DNA of 64,000 nt from JBIYSM02 sp044759095. Lineage in GTDB: Bacteria; Bacillota; Bacilli; Brevibacillales; Brevibacillaceae. The first letter of the stretch is position 1. Each line of letters begins with the position of its first letter. Below are positions 45,272 to 53,747 of this stretch, one piece after another. The position numbers and the translations under genes were made by a program. Below the pieces are notes generated by a model. That model saw only the letters and a program-made list of their open reading frames with translations. It ran no database searches and had not been told where the DNA came from. The stretch covers positions 1 through 64,000 of the forward strand of contig NZ_JBIYSM020000003.1 in assembly GCF_044759095.2 (NCBI RefSeq), given 5' to 3'.

Positions 45272-46174
45272 GTGGGGGAAAATTTGCATGAACTGACAAC
45301 GGAAATGCGCAACGAGGCGAGCGGACGCTTGGACCAGATGTCCAGCCTGGAAATCGTGACGCTGATGAACGAGGAAGATAAAAAAGTGGCTCATGCGGTG
45401 GAAAAGGTGCTTCCAGAGGTGGCGAGAGCCGTCAACCTGATTGCCGGCGCGCTGGAAAAGGGCGGACGGCTCTTTTACTTCGGCGCGGGGACCAGCGGAA
45501 GACTGGGCGTTCTCGACGCAGCCGAATGCCCGCCCACTTATGGCACAGACCCGAAGCTCGTTCAGGGGGTGATCGCCGGCGGAGCAGCTGCTTTGCTTCA
45601 GGCCATTGAAGGAGCGGAAGACTCTTCCCGGCTGGGCAGGGAAGACGTTGGGCGGTATGGCGTGCAGGCAGGGGACGTGGTCGTGGGCATCTCCGCGAGC
45701 GGAAGAACTCCGTACGTTTCAGGCGCGTTGCAGGAAGCAAAAACGCAAAAGGCGGCGACCATTTCCCTAACCTGCAACCCCGCCTCAAAAATGAGCGAAA
45801 TCGTGGACGTGGCCATCAATGTCGTAGTGGGGCCGGAAGTAGTCACAGGTTCCACCCGCCTGAAAGCGGGGACTGCTACGAAAATGGTGCTCAACATGCT
45901 GACGACGGCCAGCATGGTTCATTTGGGAAAGGTGTATCGGAACCTGATGGTAAACGTTCAGGCCACCAACGAAAAGCTGAAGGAACGGGCCAGGCACATC
46001 GTCAAGGAAGTGACCGGCGTCTCCCATGCAGAAGCGGAGCAGTTGCTTACGGCAGCAGGGGGAGACGTGAGCGTTGCCATCGTGATGCAAAAAACAGGCT
46101 TGTCAGCGGAAAAGGCGGCTGATTTGCTGATCAGCGTGGGCGGTAACGTGCGCAGCGCCATTGAGCGGTCGTAG
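45272..46174 (+). CDS. murQ: N-acetylmuramic acid 6-phosphate etherase
   Basis: 300 residues, family length. SIS fold with FYFGAGTSGRLGVLDAAECP and PPTYGTDP, which are MurQ signatures with the catalytic Glu, plus GISASGRTPYVSGA and TRLKAGTATKMVLN. It converts MurNAc-6-P to GlcNAc-6-P and D-lactate in the cytoplasm. GTG 45272 follows AGAGGGTGA. It ends the salvage operon; a terminator follows. Confidence 0.96.
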   Translation: MGENLHELTTEMRNEASGRLDQMSSLEIVTLMNEEDKKVAHAVEKVLPEVARAVNLIAGALEKGGRLFYFGAGTSGRLGVLDAAECPPTYGTDPKLVQGVIAGGAAALLQAIEGAEDSSRLGREDVGRYGVQAGDVVVGISASGRTPYVSGALQEAKTQKAATISLTCNPASKMSEIVDVAINVVVGPEVVTGSTRLKAGTATKMVLNMLTTASMVHLGKVYRNLMVNVQATNEKLKERARHIVKEVTGVSHAEAEQLLTAAGGDVSVAIVMQKTGLSAEKAADLLISVGGNVRSAIERS

Positions 46175-46184
46175 CTCTACAGGA

Positions 46185-46228
46185 AAACAGCAGCCCAGGC
46201 TGGATTGAGCCCGGCTGCTGTTTATTTT
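46185..46228 (+). terminator. Terminator of the amino-sugar salvage operon
   Basis: AAACAGCAGCC (46185-46195) pairs with GGCTGCTGTTT (46213-46223), followed by a T-rich stretch. Confidence 0.85.
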
Positions 46229-46285
46229 CGGGTGGCCGGGTGGTGACAGGCACCGATCCCACGAGCACTTCTTCCCGTGCAGGTT

Positions 46286-47065
46286 CTAACGGCTTCTTAT
46301 GTTGATCTTTACAGACGCTTTCCCCTCATGTTTCTCCTCGGGATTCTGCTGCCTTGTAAACAGGGCGGAGAACGCACCGTGTAATCCCATCGCCCCGTAT
46401 TCCGCCCGGTACTCATCGATTGTAGCGGAGCGGGCGATTTGTCCGTTCATCAGGAAAACAGCCCGGTCTGCTACCGCTTCGGCAACTTGCAAGTGATGGG
46501 TGGAGAAGATGACTGATCGTCCCTTCATTTTTATCTCTTTCACCAGGTCTACAAACGCCTCCATCCAGTAAGGATCCAGCCCGTTGGTCGGCTCGTCCAG
46601 TACAACCAGCGCCGGATCAGCCAAAATGGCTTGAGCAAACAGCAGTCGCTGCTGCATTCCCTTGGAAAAGACGGAGACTCGCTTGTTCCGAGCTTCCTCC
46701 AGTCCAACTGCACGCAACGCCATATCTGCTTCCGACGCCGTTCGACCGCGCAAAGAGGCATAAAATCGAATGGTCTCGCTGGCGGTCAGTCCGGCAGAAA
46801 AATTGAAATGGTCCGGCATATAACCGATCTGACTGAGGTATTCGACACGACGCCGCTTCCAGTCTAGGCCGTTTAGCTCTATTGTCCCTGATGAGGGTTG
46901 GGTAATCCCCACGATCATTCGCAGGATCGTGCTTTTACCGGCCCCGTTTCCGCCACAAAGGGCGACTACCTGTCCCGGTTCAATCCGTAAGTCAAACGGA
47001 TGCACAATCGTTCTTCCTTTTATCACCTTTCCTACCTGTATCATTTCCAGTCCGGCTTTAGTCAC
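46286..47065 (-). CDS. nosF: NosF-like ABC ATPase (copper-centre maturation)
   Basis: 259 residues. Walker A GGNGAGKS, degenerate signature FSKGMQQR as in NosF/CcmA-like proteins, Walker B LVVLDEPTNGLD and STHHLQVAEAVADRAVFL. The start is GTG 47065 with AAGAAGG upstream, overlapping the nosY stop by 8 bases; the frame is open much further but runs over nosY. NosF energises NosY in assembly of the sulphide-bridged copper centre of nitrous-oxide reductase. Last gene of the minus-strand nosD-L-Y-F unit. Confidence 0.88.
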   Translation of the reverse strand: MTKAGLEMIQVGKVIKGRTIVHPFDLRIEPGQVVALCGGNGAGKSTILRMIVGITQPSSGTIELNGLDWKRRRVEYLSQIGYMPDHFNFSAGLTASETIRFYASLRGRTASEADMALRAVGLEEARNKRVSVFSKGMQQRLLFAQAILADPALVVLDEPTNGLDPYWMEAFVDLVKEIKMKGRSVIFSTHHLQVAEAVADRAVFLMNGQIARSATIDEYRAEYGAMGLHGAFSALFTRQQNPEEKHEGKASVKINIRSR

Positions 47066-47876
47066 GGTATCGCCTTCTTTCCCAGGAAAAAATCGCGAGC
47101 GCCATCGAACCGACGATCCAAATTGTGCAAAGGTTGATAAACCAAATGATTCCCATAGGGCTGTCAATCCAGTTGATCCACTGGTAGTATTCCGGCCCAA
47201 AGATTGAGCCTCCTCCCAATTTGACAACGGAAAAGAGACGCACAAACTCCGCCGGATTCAAGCACGTCAAGATCTGAATTGCCGGTTTTATCCATGTGTA
47301 CGGAAGAAAACTCAACACAGAAATCAGCAAGGAAGGCCAGGCAAGAATAAAGAAAAACCAGATGCTGACACCAACTGTTAGCGCCTGCCACCGGTTGCCG
47401 CTAAGTGCCCCGACAATCAGAGCGATGCCAAGAAACAGCAAGACGATACAGACAGAGAAGAATAGAAAAAACAGCAGAGCGGAGACGGTAAAGCTTTTCC
47501 CGATCAGCACACCGATCAGGCCGGAAAAACCATATCCGAAACAGACGATTGAAACAAGCACCACAGCCAGTCCGATATACTTTCCCCACATAAACGCCCC
47601 CGATGTAAGCGAGTAGGTGGACAAGAGTTGCCAGCTCCCCTCTTCTTTTTCTGCCGTAACGGAAAAAGAGCCGAGCAGCATCGTCATCAATGGAAGCAGA
47701 TACAGGATCAAATTGAGCATGCTCCCGGTTGTGTACGTGTATCCCTCCATGTAAGACTGGGATTGGATGATCAACAAGGCCAGAGTGAACAAAGAAAAAA
47801 GGGCCATAAATGAATACGCCCATGGGTTGCGAAACCCGATTTTGACCTCGCGTTTTGCGATTTTATCTACGTGCAT
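47058..47876 (-). CDS. nosY: NosY-like ABC permease
   Basis: 272 residues, about six helices (ABC-2 type). The start IAKREVKIGFRNPWAYSF and FSVTAEKEEGSWQLL are typical of NosY, followed by a long helix with GVWI-like hydrophobic repeats. I use ATG 47876 with GGAGG upstream. It lies 17 bases after nosL and overlaps nosF. It is the membrane partner of NosF, thought to move sulphur or copper species to NosD. Confidence 0.88.
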   Translation of the reverse strand: MHVDKIAKREVKIGFRNPWAYSFMALFSLFTLALLIIQSQSYMEGYTYTTGSMLNLILYLLPLMTMLLGSFSVTAEKEEGSWQLLSTYSLTSGAFMWGKYIGLAVVLVSIVCFGYGFSGLIGVLIGKSFTVSALLFFLFFSVCIVLLFLGIALIVGALSGNRWQALTVGVSIWFFFILAWPSLLISVLSFLPYTWIKPAIQILTCLNPAEFVRLFSVVKLGGGSIFGPEYYQWINWIDSPMGIIWFINLCTIWIVGSMALAIFSWERRRYRD

Positions 47877-47893
47877 GCCCGCCACTTCCTCCA

Positions 47894-48418
47894 CTATTTG
47901 TGCGTGCTTTGCTGCTCAGAGCTTTTGTGTCCGCCATCGTGCCCCTGTTTATGCATCTTCATACTGCTTTCAAAGCTATGGCTGTCCAACTCCTGGGAAG
48001 TCATGATCACGCCGGCATGTTGTTCTTTTACAAACGATTCTGCAGTTGATTTGTCTTTGAACGAGTAAATTCCGTAGCCCATTGGTGTCTTAAAGCTTTT
48101 GTCATAGGCATAAGCGCCATTTTCCGCTTTTACCCACTCCTGTGAGTAATAATCACGAACAAACTGAACATCCACCTGTTCTTTGCCGTTTTCCTTCAAC
48201 CAGCGATACATGCACCCGATATCATCAAATTTCAACGTTTTTCCGTCTTTTAGCACGATTTCCGTCGCATGATGGTCATTGGCAATGTGCATGTGACATA
48301 CTTCACATTTATCAACGCCCTCCGCTATGTCAACCGGCTGTGCCTCTTGCTTGCCGCATCCCGCCATCAGTACGGAAATGGTCATCAGCGCTACGAACAC
48401 CATCCACAGTTTTTTCAT
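47894..48418 (-). CDS. nosL: NosL copper-chaperone lipoprotein
   Basis: 174 residues. Lipobox LMAGC with signal, then the NosL metal-binding segment DKCEVCHMHIAND, FDDIGCMYRWL and a MGYGIYSF block. NosL binds Cu(I) outside the membrane for delivery to NosZ maturation. The tail is His-rich (HKQGHDGGHKSSEQQSTHK), adding possible metal sites. Its start overlaps the nosD stop by four bases. Confidence 0.93.
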   Translation of the reverse strand: MKKLWMVFVALMTISVLMAGCGKQEAQPVDIAEGVDKCEVCHMHIANDHHATEIVLKDGKTLKFDDIGCMYRWLKENGKEQVDVQFVRDYYSQEWVKAENGAYAYDKSFKTPMGYGIYSFKDKSTAESFVKEQHAGVIMTSQELDSHSFESSMKMHKQGHDGGHKSSEQQSTHK

Positions 48419-49869
48419 TTCCTTCTCACCCCTACATACATGTTTAAACAGGTTCCCAAGATCAACAGCGTACTGAGTCCGAGTAGCTCTACATGCTGGA
48501 CCGGCTCTGGGCTCTCCATTTGCGCCAATGCCGGTCTCATCAACGGGGCCTCGTCCCTGATCGTCGTCCCCGAACCGGTAGTAAACAACCCTTCCAAAAA
48601 AACAAATCCGGGGGCTTGAAAGAACAGTTGATACGGCGGTACTGCTTCGGTCAAGGCCAGGAAGAACGGATTCATTTCGTACGGGAGATTGCTTTGACCG
48701 TCTTCATCCAGATCGATGCCCTGCATGTTATCCCAGTAGTTGCCGTCCAGCTTGTTGTTCTTGCTGTCTTGGGCTTGGGCTTGAATGACGTTGGAAACAA
48801 AATCGTTTTTCGTCACGACATTTTCCGACGATTCTCTTACCTGCATGCCGATAAAGTTCTGTTTGATTTGGTTCCCCAGAAAGCGGTTGCCGCTGGATTT
48901 TTCCACATACATGCCAACGCGATTTCCCTCGATCCTGTTGCTTACGATCTGCGAGTCCGTGACATCAAACAGGAGGATTCCCTGGGAGTTGGGATTATCG
49001 CTCTGTTTGACAAAACGGTTGTCGCGCACCACAGCTTTCGTCGTTTCCATCAGCATGGCTCCCGTCACGTTTTGGCTCCCCGTATTGTGCAGTAACCACA
49101 TGTTTTCCACACCCATAAAGTGATAGCCGTAGCGGGATCTTTCCACGCGATTGTTTTCGATATAGTTAAAATTACTATTCTCCAAATAAATTCCGTCAAA
49201 CATGTTGTCAACGCTGCTGGACACAATCCGGTTCCGATGGGACTGGTCCAAATCAATGCCGTTTCCTTTTTTGACCGGATCCACCAGACGTTTTGCCGCG
49301 TCTTTCCCTGTCGGGTTTGCCTGATCGCCGTGATTGTGCCCTCCGCTATAGTAGGGTTGCTCACTGTCTTCCACTTTTCCCACCACACGCAGCTCCCGCA
49401 AGGTATTGTCGTGCGCATCCCGCAGCTGGATTCCTGTCCCCATCGTTTCAATCGTAATGCGCTCCAAGACATTATGGCTCCCCTTGACGACCAGAGACGC
49501 ATTGGATCCGTTCAAACGGGTGTCCACGATATGAATGCCCCGAACCGTGACGCGATCGGAGAGGATGGTCATGACGCTCTCACTGCCGGTACTGATGATC
49601 TCAACTGTACCCTGCGCTTGTAAAACGACGGGATGCTCAACCCGAATCGGTCCTTCATATTTTCCTGCTGGGATGGTTATGGTTTCGCCTGGCTTTGCCT
49701 GATCAACCATAGCCTGCAAGGATATTGGAGCAGCGGTAGCAATCCCGAGTCCGGAAAGCGTCCAAACGGCGATCGCTGTCACCAACAGAAGGCGGTGAAT
49801 GCTGCGGTTGTTCCCTTTCCTGAACAGGTTTTCTCCCCCCTTGTTTTTAGCCTTGATACCTACACTCAC
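48415..49869 (-). CDS. nosD: NosD-like right-handed beta-helix copper-maturation protein
   Basis: 484 residues from the GTG at 49869. A hydrophobic signal (LLLVTAIAVWTLSGLGIATA) leads to a beta-helix with many short N/G-rich turns (GIHIVDTR, NVLERITIETMGTGIQLRDA, NNRVERSRYGYHFMG), then a C-terminal membrane helix. NosD is the extracytoplasmic partner of NosFY. The start is uncertain: the best ribosome site, AAGGGGGGAG at about 49831-49840, lies inside this frame and is followed 5 bases later by an in-frame CTG at 49824, so initiation at CTG is possible. No nosZ is next to it; upstream lies the divergent c-di-GMP riboswitch region. Confidence 0.88.
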   Translation of the reverse strand: MSVGIKAKNKGGENLFRKGNNRSIHRLLLVTAIAVWTLSGLGIATAAPISLQAMVDQAKPGETITIPAGKYEGPIRVEHPVVLQAQGTVEIISTGSESVMTILSDRVTVRGIHIVDTRLNGSNASLVVKGSHNVLERITIETMGTGIQLRDAHDNTLRELRVVGKVEDSEQPYYSGGHNHGDQANPTGKDAAKRLVDPVKKGNGIDLDQSHRNRIVSSSVDNMFDGIYLENSNFNYIENNRVERSRYGYHFMGVENMWLLHNTGSQNVTGAMLMETTKAVVRDNRFVKQSDNPNSQGILLFDVTDSQIVSNRIEGNRVGMYVEKSSGNRFLGNQIKQNFIGMQVRESSENVVTKNDFVSNVIQAQAQDSKNNKLDGNYWDNMQGIDLDEDGQSNLPYEMNPFFLALTEAVPPYQLFFQAPGFVFLEGLFTTGSGTTIRDEAPLMRPALAQMESPEPVQHVELLGLSTLLILGTCLNMYVGVRRK

Positions 49870-50077
49870 AGAATATCAATTCTCGGTCCGTTTGAAATGA
49901 CTCGACCGGGCTAGTAAATTTGACGAAATCAGTAACGTTTCCTGTTTTGACAACTCCATGCGTGGGGGAGCCGAGGATGATCACGAGCAAAAATTTGGAA
50001 ACGCCTGATTGAAATTGGAAAGATAGGATGTATAATAGGAACTACAATAAAATATTTTGTCAAACGAAAATTCTTCG
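49870..50077. other. Divergent control region of nosD and the riboswitch gene
   Basis: About 200 bases between the nosD start and the aptamer. It holds AT-rich stretches that may contain promoters for both directions (for example ATAATAGGAACTACAAT on the plus strand near 50035), but no open frame, repeat or hairpin that I can support. A recognisable FNR or other operator was not seen. Confidence 0.35.
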
Positions 50078-50156
50078 AAAAGGCAAACCCGTTGAAAGAT
50101 GGGGACGCAAAGCCACGGGTCTAAGGTGTTCGCTAAGATGGCCGGGTTACCGAAAG
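50078..50156 (+). promoter_or_regulatory. c-di-GMP-I (GEMM-I) riboswitch aptamer
   Basis: The conserved core is present in order: AGGCAAACC, GAAA tetraloop, GGGACGCAAAGCC, GGGTCTAAGG and GCCGGGTTACCGA. This matches the GEMM-I consensus in both sequence and spacing, including the tetraloop-receptor arrangement. It ends about 85 bases before the PAS kinase ATG, leaving room for an expression platform. Sensing of cyclic di-GMP is firm by family; ON versus OFF logic is not resolved. Confidence 0.95.
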
Positions 50157-50182
50157 GTTTTTTCACTGTTTGAAAAGACCGA

Positions 50183-50215
50183 TGGCTATTTCCGTGTAAG
50201 GAGTAGCCATTTTCT
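50183..50215 (+). terminator. Expression-platform hairpin of the riboswitch
   Basis: ATGGCTA (50183-50189) pairs with TAGCCAT (50205-50211), followed by TTTCT. A competing pairing of GGTTTTTTC with GAAAAGACC lies just upstream (about 50157-50181). Together they could switch transcription between aptamer and gene. The T-run is short, so termination may be partial. Confidence 0.6.
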
Positions 50216-50241
50216 GCGTCCGGAAGAAGGGTAGGGAAACT

Positions 50242-52083
50242 ATGAGTGACGTGCTTGCAAGAAGAACATTCGGGCTTCGAAAGCAGTTTTTCAGAGAGCA
50301 TCAAGGGATTGAGCAACTATACCATTCGCTTTTTGAGCATAACCCTGACGCAGTGTACGCATTGGACCTGGACGGCCGCTTTCTCGGCGGAAACGCCATG
50401 TGTGAGAAGCTGACCGGCTATTTGCTGGAGGAATTGCGGTCCATGTCCTTTGTGCAGTTTATTGAGCCGAACATGCTGGAAGCCACACTCTATCATTTCC
50501 GGCAGGCGGCGGAAGGAAACCTGCAAGAATACGAGACAACCATCGTCCATAAGCAGGGTCACTCCATTGAGGTCTACATAAAGAATTTCCCGATTGTCGC
50601 CGACGGCCAGATTGCAGGCGTTTACGCCATTACCCGAGATATCACGCACGATATCCAGAAAAAGGAGAAGCTGCGGGAAAGCGAAGAACGGTATCGCCTG
50701 ATTGCCGAACATTCTTCCGACATGATCACCAAGTTCTCACCCGAAGGGATTTGTCTGTACGCTTCACCGGCATGCTATCCCCTCTTGGGATATGTGCCCG
50801 ACGATCTGTTGGGTCACTCCTTGTTTGAATTTATTCATCCCGACGATGTACAGGCACTCAGCGATCTGCACCAGATGCTGCTTGCCGATGGGCGAATCTT
50901 TACTGTCACCAACCGGATCAAGTCCAAGGCAGGCGAGTTCAAGTGGGTGGAAACAACCTGCAAGGGTGTACACGACGAGCGAACCGGCAGAATCAGGGAA
51001 TTTATTGGCATTTCGCGAGATATTCACGAGCGGAAAAACGCCGAGGAAGAACTGAGGAAAAGAGAGAAGCGCTACCGCCGCCTGGTTGAACACTCACCCG
51101 AGACCGTCATGATCTGCCGTGATGGCCTGATTGTCTACATCAATAAGGCGGGAATGAAGCTCTTGGGCGCCGGTTCCAAGGAAGAACTGGTTGGACGCCC
51201 GTTGTTTTCATTCATTCAGAATGACTACCATGATACGATAATGGAACAGTTGCAAAAAGTAACGCTAGACGAGGAAGTGGAACTGATTGAGCAGAAGTTC
51301 ATTCGCCTCGACGGCAAAATCATAGACGTGGAAGTGAAAGGCATAGCGACCATCTACAAGGATCAGCCGGCGGTGCACGTCATCGTTCGAGACATTACCG
51401 AACGCAAGCGGACCCAGGAACTTCTGCAGAACTCCGAGAAACTTACGCTGGTCGGACAATTGGCCGCGGGAATCGCTCATGAAATACGCAACCCGTTAAC
51501 CTCGTTGAAAGGCTTTTTGCAGCTGATGCAGACGGACGGCAGAGAGAAGCAGGAGTACTTTTCCATCATGTCGTCAGAACTAACCCGTATCGAACTGATT
51601 GTCAGCGAACTGCTGGTGCTGGCAAAACCTCATTCCACCTCGTTCAAGGAGAGGGATTTGGCCAACCTGTTGAGGCATGTGGTGACTCTGCTTGATACGG
51701 AAGCGATCTTGAAAAAAGTGCAGATTCAACTGATACTGGAAACGGAAATCCCCCCAATTTGCTGCGACGAAAACCAGTTGAAACAGGCATTTATCAACTT
51801 TCTGAAAAACAGCATAGAAGCGATGCCAAATGGCGGCGACATTGTCATTGGCGTGCGGCGCCACGGTGATCAGGTCGTCATCCGCTTTGAAGACAGCGGA
51901 GTGGGGATCCCCGAGGAGCTGATTCCCAAACTGGGCGAGCCGTTCTATACCACCAAGGAAAAAGGGACAGGGCTTGGTCTTATGATCAGCTACCGGATCA
52001 TTCAAAATCACCGGGGGCATGTACGGATGATGAGCAAGCAGGGAGAGGGCACCGTGGTGGAAGTGACGATCCCTGCCAATTGA
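50242..52083 (+). CDS. Multi-PAS sensor histidine kinase
   Basis: 613 residues, no transmembrane helix, so cytoplasmic. Three PAS domains (about 25-140, 145-270 and 275-395), then HisKA with His413 in AAGIAHEIRNPLTSLKGF and a HATPase domain with N-box QAFINFLKNSIEAM, DSGVGIPEE and GTGLGLMISYRII. The layout is that of KinA/KinE-type kinases feeding the sporulation phosphorelay; that role is inference. ATG 50242 has GAAGGGTAGGG upstream. The gene follows a c-di-GMP-I riboswitch and is in a unit with a GAF-GGDEF protein, so its level should respond to c-di-GMP. Confidence 0.93.
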   Translation: MSDVLARRTFGLRKQFFREHQGIEQLYHSLFEHNPDAVYALDLDGRFLGGNAMCEKLTGYLLEELRSMSFVQFIEPNMLEATLYHFRQAAEGNLQEYETTIVHKQGHSIEVYIKNFPIVADGQIAGVYAITRDITHDIQKKEKLRESEERYRLIAEHSSDMITKFSPEGICLYASPACYPLLGYVPDDLLGHSLFEFIHPDDVQALSDLHQMLLADGRIFTVTNRIKSKAGEFKWVETTCKGVHDERTGRIREFIGISRDIHERKNAEEELRKREKRYRRLVEHSPETVMICRDGLIVYINKAGMKLLGAGSKEELVGRPLFSFIQNDYHDTIMEQLQKVTLDEEVELIEQKFIRLDGKIIDVEVKGIATIYKDQPAVHVIVRDITERKRTQELLQNSEKLTLVGQLAAGIAHEIRNPLTSLKGFLQLMQTDGREKQEYFSIMSSELTRIELIVSELLVLAKPHSTSFKERDLANLLRHVVTLLDTEAILKKVQIQLILETEIPPICCDENQLKQAFINFLKNSIEAMPNGGDIVIGVRRHGDQVVIRFEDSGVGIPEELIPKLGEPFYTTKEKGTGLGLMISYRIIQNHRGHVRMMSKQGEGTVVEVTIPAN

Positions 52084-52124
52084 CAGATTGGCATCAGGAT
52101 TTATCTGGATAGAGGTGCGCATTG

Positions 52125-52457
52125 ATGACAGATTATGCAGACAAAAACACCGTTCTCGCGGCGGGTTTTGCTCAGATCCCGAAAGGAACGACGCTTTACG
52201 AGGTGTCCACGATGGTGGGCTGCGTGTTGATTATCGACGTTGAAAACGAAGAGATTTGCGATGCCTCATTTACCTTTGTGATGGATAAAACGAGTGATTA
52301 TCTGGCCGGATTGCTCCGCGGGAAAAGCATTGCCGACGGTTTGGGAGACATTCCCCAGGTCATACAGGAGCGCTTTCTGGCCCCGGGGCAGGGAGCGGTT
52401 CTGCAGGCCATTCGGGCAGCAGTGGATCGTTATCACGAGATGAGAAAACAAGCATAA
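52125..52457 (+). CDS. DUF3870 protein
   Basis: 110 residues. GFAQIPKGTTLYEV, then CVLIIDVENEEICDASFTF and LLRGKSIADGL are typical of DUF3870, a small family of unknown function often annotated near regulators of organic-acid use. ATG 52125 follows AGAGGTG; a TTG codon precedes it. It sits 41 bases after the PAS kinase and 25 before the diguanylate cyclase, suggesting a shared transcript. Confidence 0.8.
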   Translation: MTDYADKNTVLAAGFAQIPKGTTLYEVSTMVGCVLIIDVENEEICDASFTFVMDKTSDYLAGLLRGKSIADGLGDIPQVIQERFLAPGQGAVLQAIRAAVDRYHEMRKQA

Positions 52458-52482
52458 AGAGAGCAGGGGCGGAGGGTTGTGA

Positions 52483-53697
52483 ATGCGCGAAGAAGCTTCC
52501 ATCATGGAATCATTTTCGAATGAACTGCTGGTTCGGTATCGGTCCATGCTGAACCGAATTGAAACGCTGGAGCATGCCGAGATCAACCGGTTGGCGCAGG
52601 ATATCGCAGCGGAGTTGCCTCAACAGGAGACAAGGTTGCACCATCTGCTTCTGAACGAAATTGTCAAACTAAACGAAAAAGTAAAACAGATGCTCTGGAT
52701 TTCCGAACATTTGAAAATTTTGCACGATCTCGGGCAGACGTTTACCAAAACCTTTGAGGAAGAGCAGATTATCTGGAAAGCATTTGAGCTGGTTTCCCGC
52801 GTGATGCGGACGGATGCCTTTTTCATCGCGTTTTACGATGAGAATGATGCGCAGATCCGCATCCCGATCGGCATTGACAACGGAGTCAAGTACGGACCTG
52901 TTACGCTGCAATTCGGAGACGGCTTTGTCTCCAAGGTCATCCAAACCAGGGAAACCATCCATATTCGCACCCACGACGAGTCCGACCCGTTTACTTATGT
53001 TCGCTGGGGGGATGCAAACAACGACACCAACACATGCATTTTTGTCCCGATGCTGCTTAAAGACCAGGTGAAAGGCGTTATTTCCGCCCAATCCTATCAG
53101 GAGTTCGCCTATAAACAGGAGCACGAGGAACTGTTGAAAATCATCGGCTTTCAGGTGGCCAGCGCCATTGAAACGGCCCGGCTCTACGACAAGGTTTATC
53201 AAATGTCGATCAAGGACGAGCTGACCAAAATCAAAAACTACCGCGCCTTTCATCAGGACTTGGAGCGGTTTCTGGCGGTACCCGGCCAGGAAGTTACGCT
53301 GATCATGCTGGACTCGGACAATTTAAAAGAGGTCAACGACCAGTTCGGTCATCATATGGGAGACGCATTAATTCAGAAAGTGGCGGAAGCGATGGTAGCG
53401 TGCATGGAACGAACGGACTCGGCATACCGCTATGCAGGAGACGAGTTTATGATTCTGTCAGTCCGTTCCTCGCTCGTCGACGCCGAGCAGAAAGTCAGGC
53501 GGATCATGGACTATCTGGGAGAGCATCCGCTGCAGTTCGAGCATCAGTTGATTCCCGTTTCCGTCAGCGCCGGAGTGGCCCGCTTTCCCGAGCATGCCGA
53601 CGGGGCCGACGACTTGAAGCGGGCTGCCGATGAGGCTTTGTATCAATCCAAGAAAAAGGGAAAAAACTGCATCACGCTGTATCAGTCAGCTATTTAA
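52483..53697 (+). CDS. GAF-GGDEF diguanylate cyclase
   Basis: 404 residues. A helical N-terminal region with heptads (about 1-90), a GAF domain (about 95-240) and a GGDEF domain (about 245-400). The active-site loop reads YAGDEF (317-322), Ala replacing the first Gly, a substitution tolerated in many active cyclases. The metal site segment LDSDNLKEVNDQFGHHMGD is intact, as is DELTKIKNYRAF. No RxxD inhibitory site is visible five residues before the motif. No transmembrane helix. ATG 52483 has GGAGGG upstream. It would make c-di-GMP, the ligand of the riboswitch at the head of this same gene cluster. Confidence 0.9.
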   Translation: MREEASIMESFSNELLVRYRSMLNRIETLEHAEINRLAQDIAAELPQQETRLHHLLLNEIVKLNEKVKQMLWISEHLKILHDLGQTFTKTFEEEQIIWKAFELVSRVMRTDAFFIAFYDENDAQIRIPIGIDNGVKYGPVTLQFGDGFVSKVIQTRETIHIRTHDESDPFTYVRWGDANNDTNTCIFVPMLLKDQVKGVISAQSYQEFAYKQEHEELLKIIGFQVASAIETARLYDKVYQMSIKDELTKIKNYRAFHQDLERFLAVPGQEVTLIMLDSDNLKEVNDQFGHHMGDALIQKVAEAMVACMERTDSAYRYAGDEFMILSVRSSLVDAEQKVRRIMDYLGEHPLQFEHQLIPVSVSAGVARFPEHADGADDLKRAADEALYQSKKKGKNCITLYQSAI

Positions 53698-53699
53698 TA

Positions 53700-53735
53700 A
53701 AAGTGCCCATGAACAAGCAGCTTCATGGGCACTTT
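53700..53735. terminator. Bidirectional terminator
   Basis: AAAGTGCCCATGAA (53700-53713) pairs with TTCATGGGCACTTT (53722-53735). It lies between the cyclase stop and the convergent antiporter stop and serves both. Confidence 0.85.
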
Positions 53736-53747
53736 GCTGTTTACTCG

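Noticed and set aside
46286..47245. Longer version of the NosF-like ATPase starting at 47245
   Set aside because: The extra 60 residues overlap nosY in another frame and lack a ribosome site; the GTG at 47065 fits the family length.
46286..49869. nosZ or nosR elsewhere in the window
   Set aside because: No protein with the NosZ CuA/CuZ His-rich motifs or a NosR flavin domain is present on either strand.
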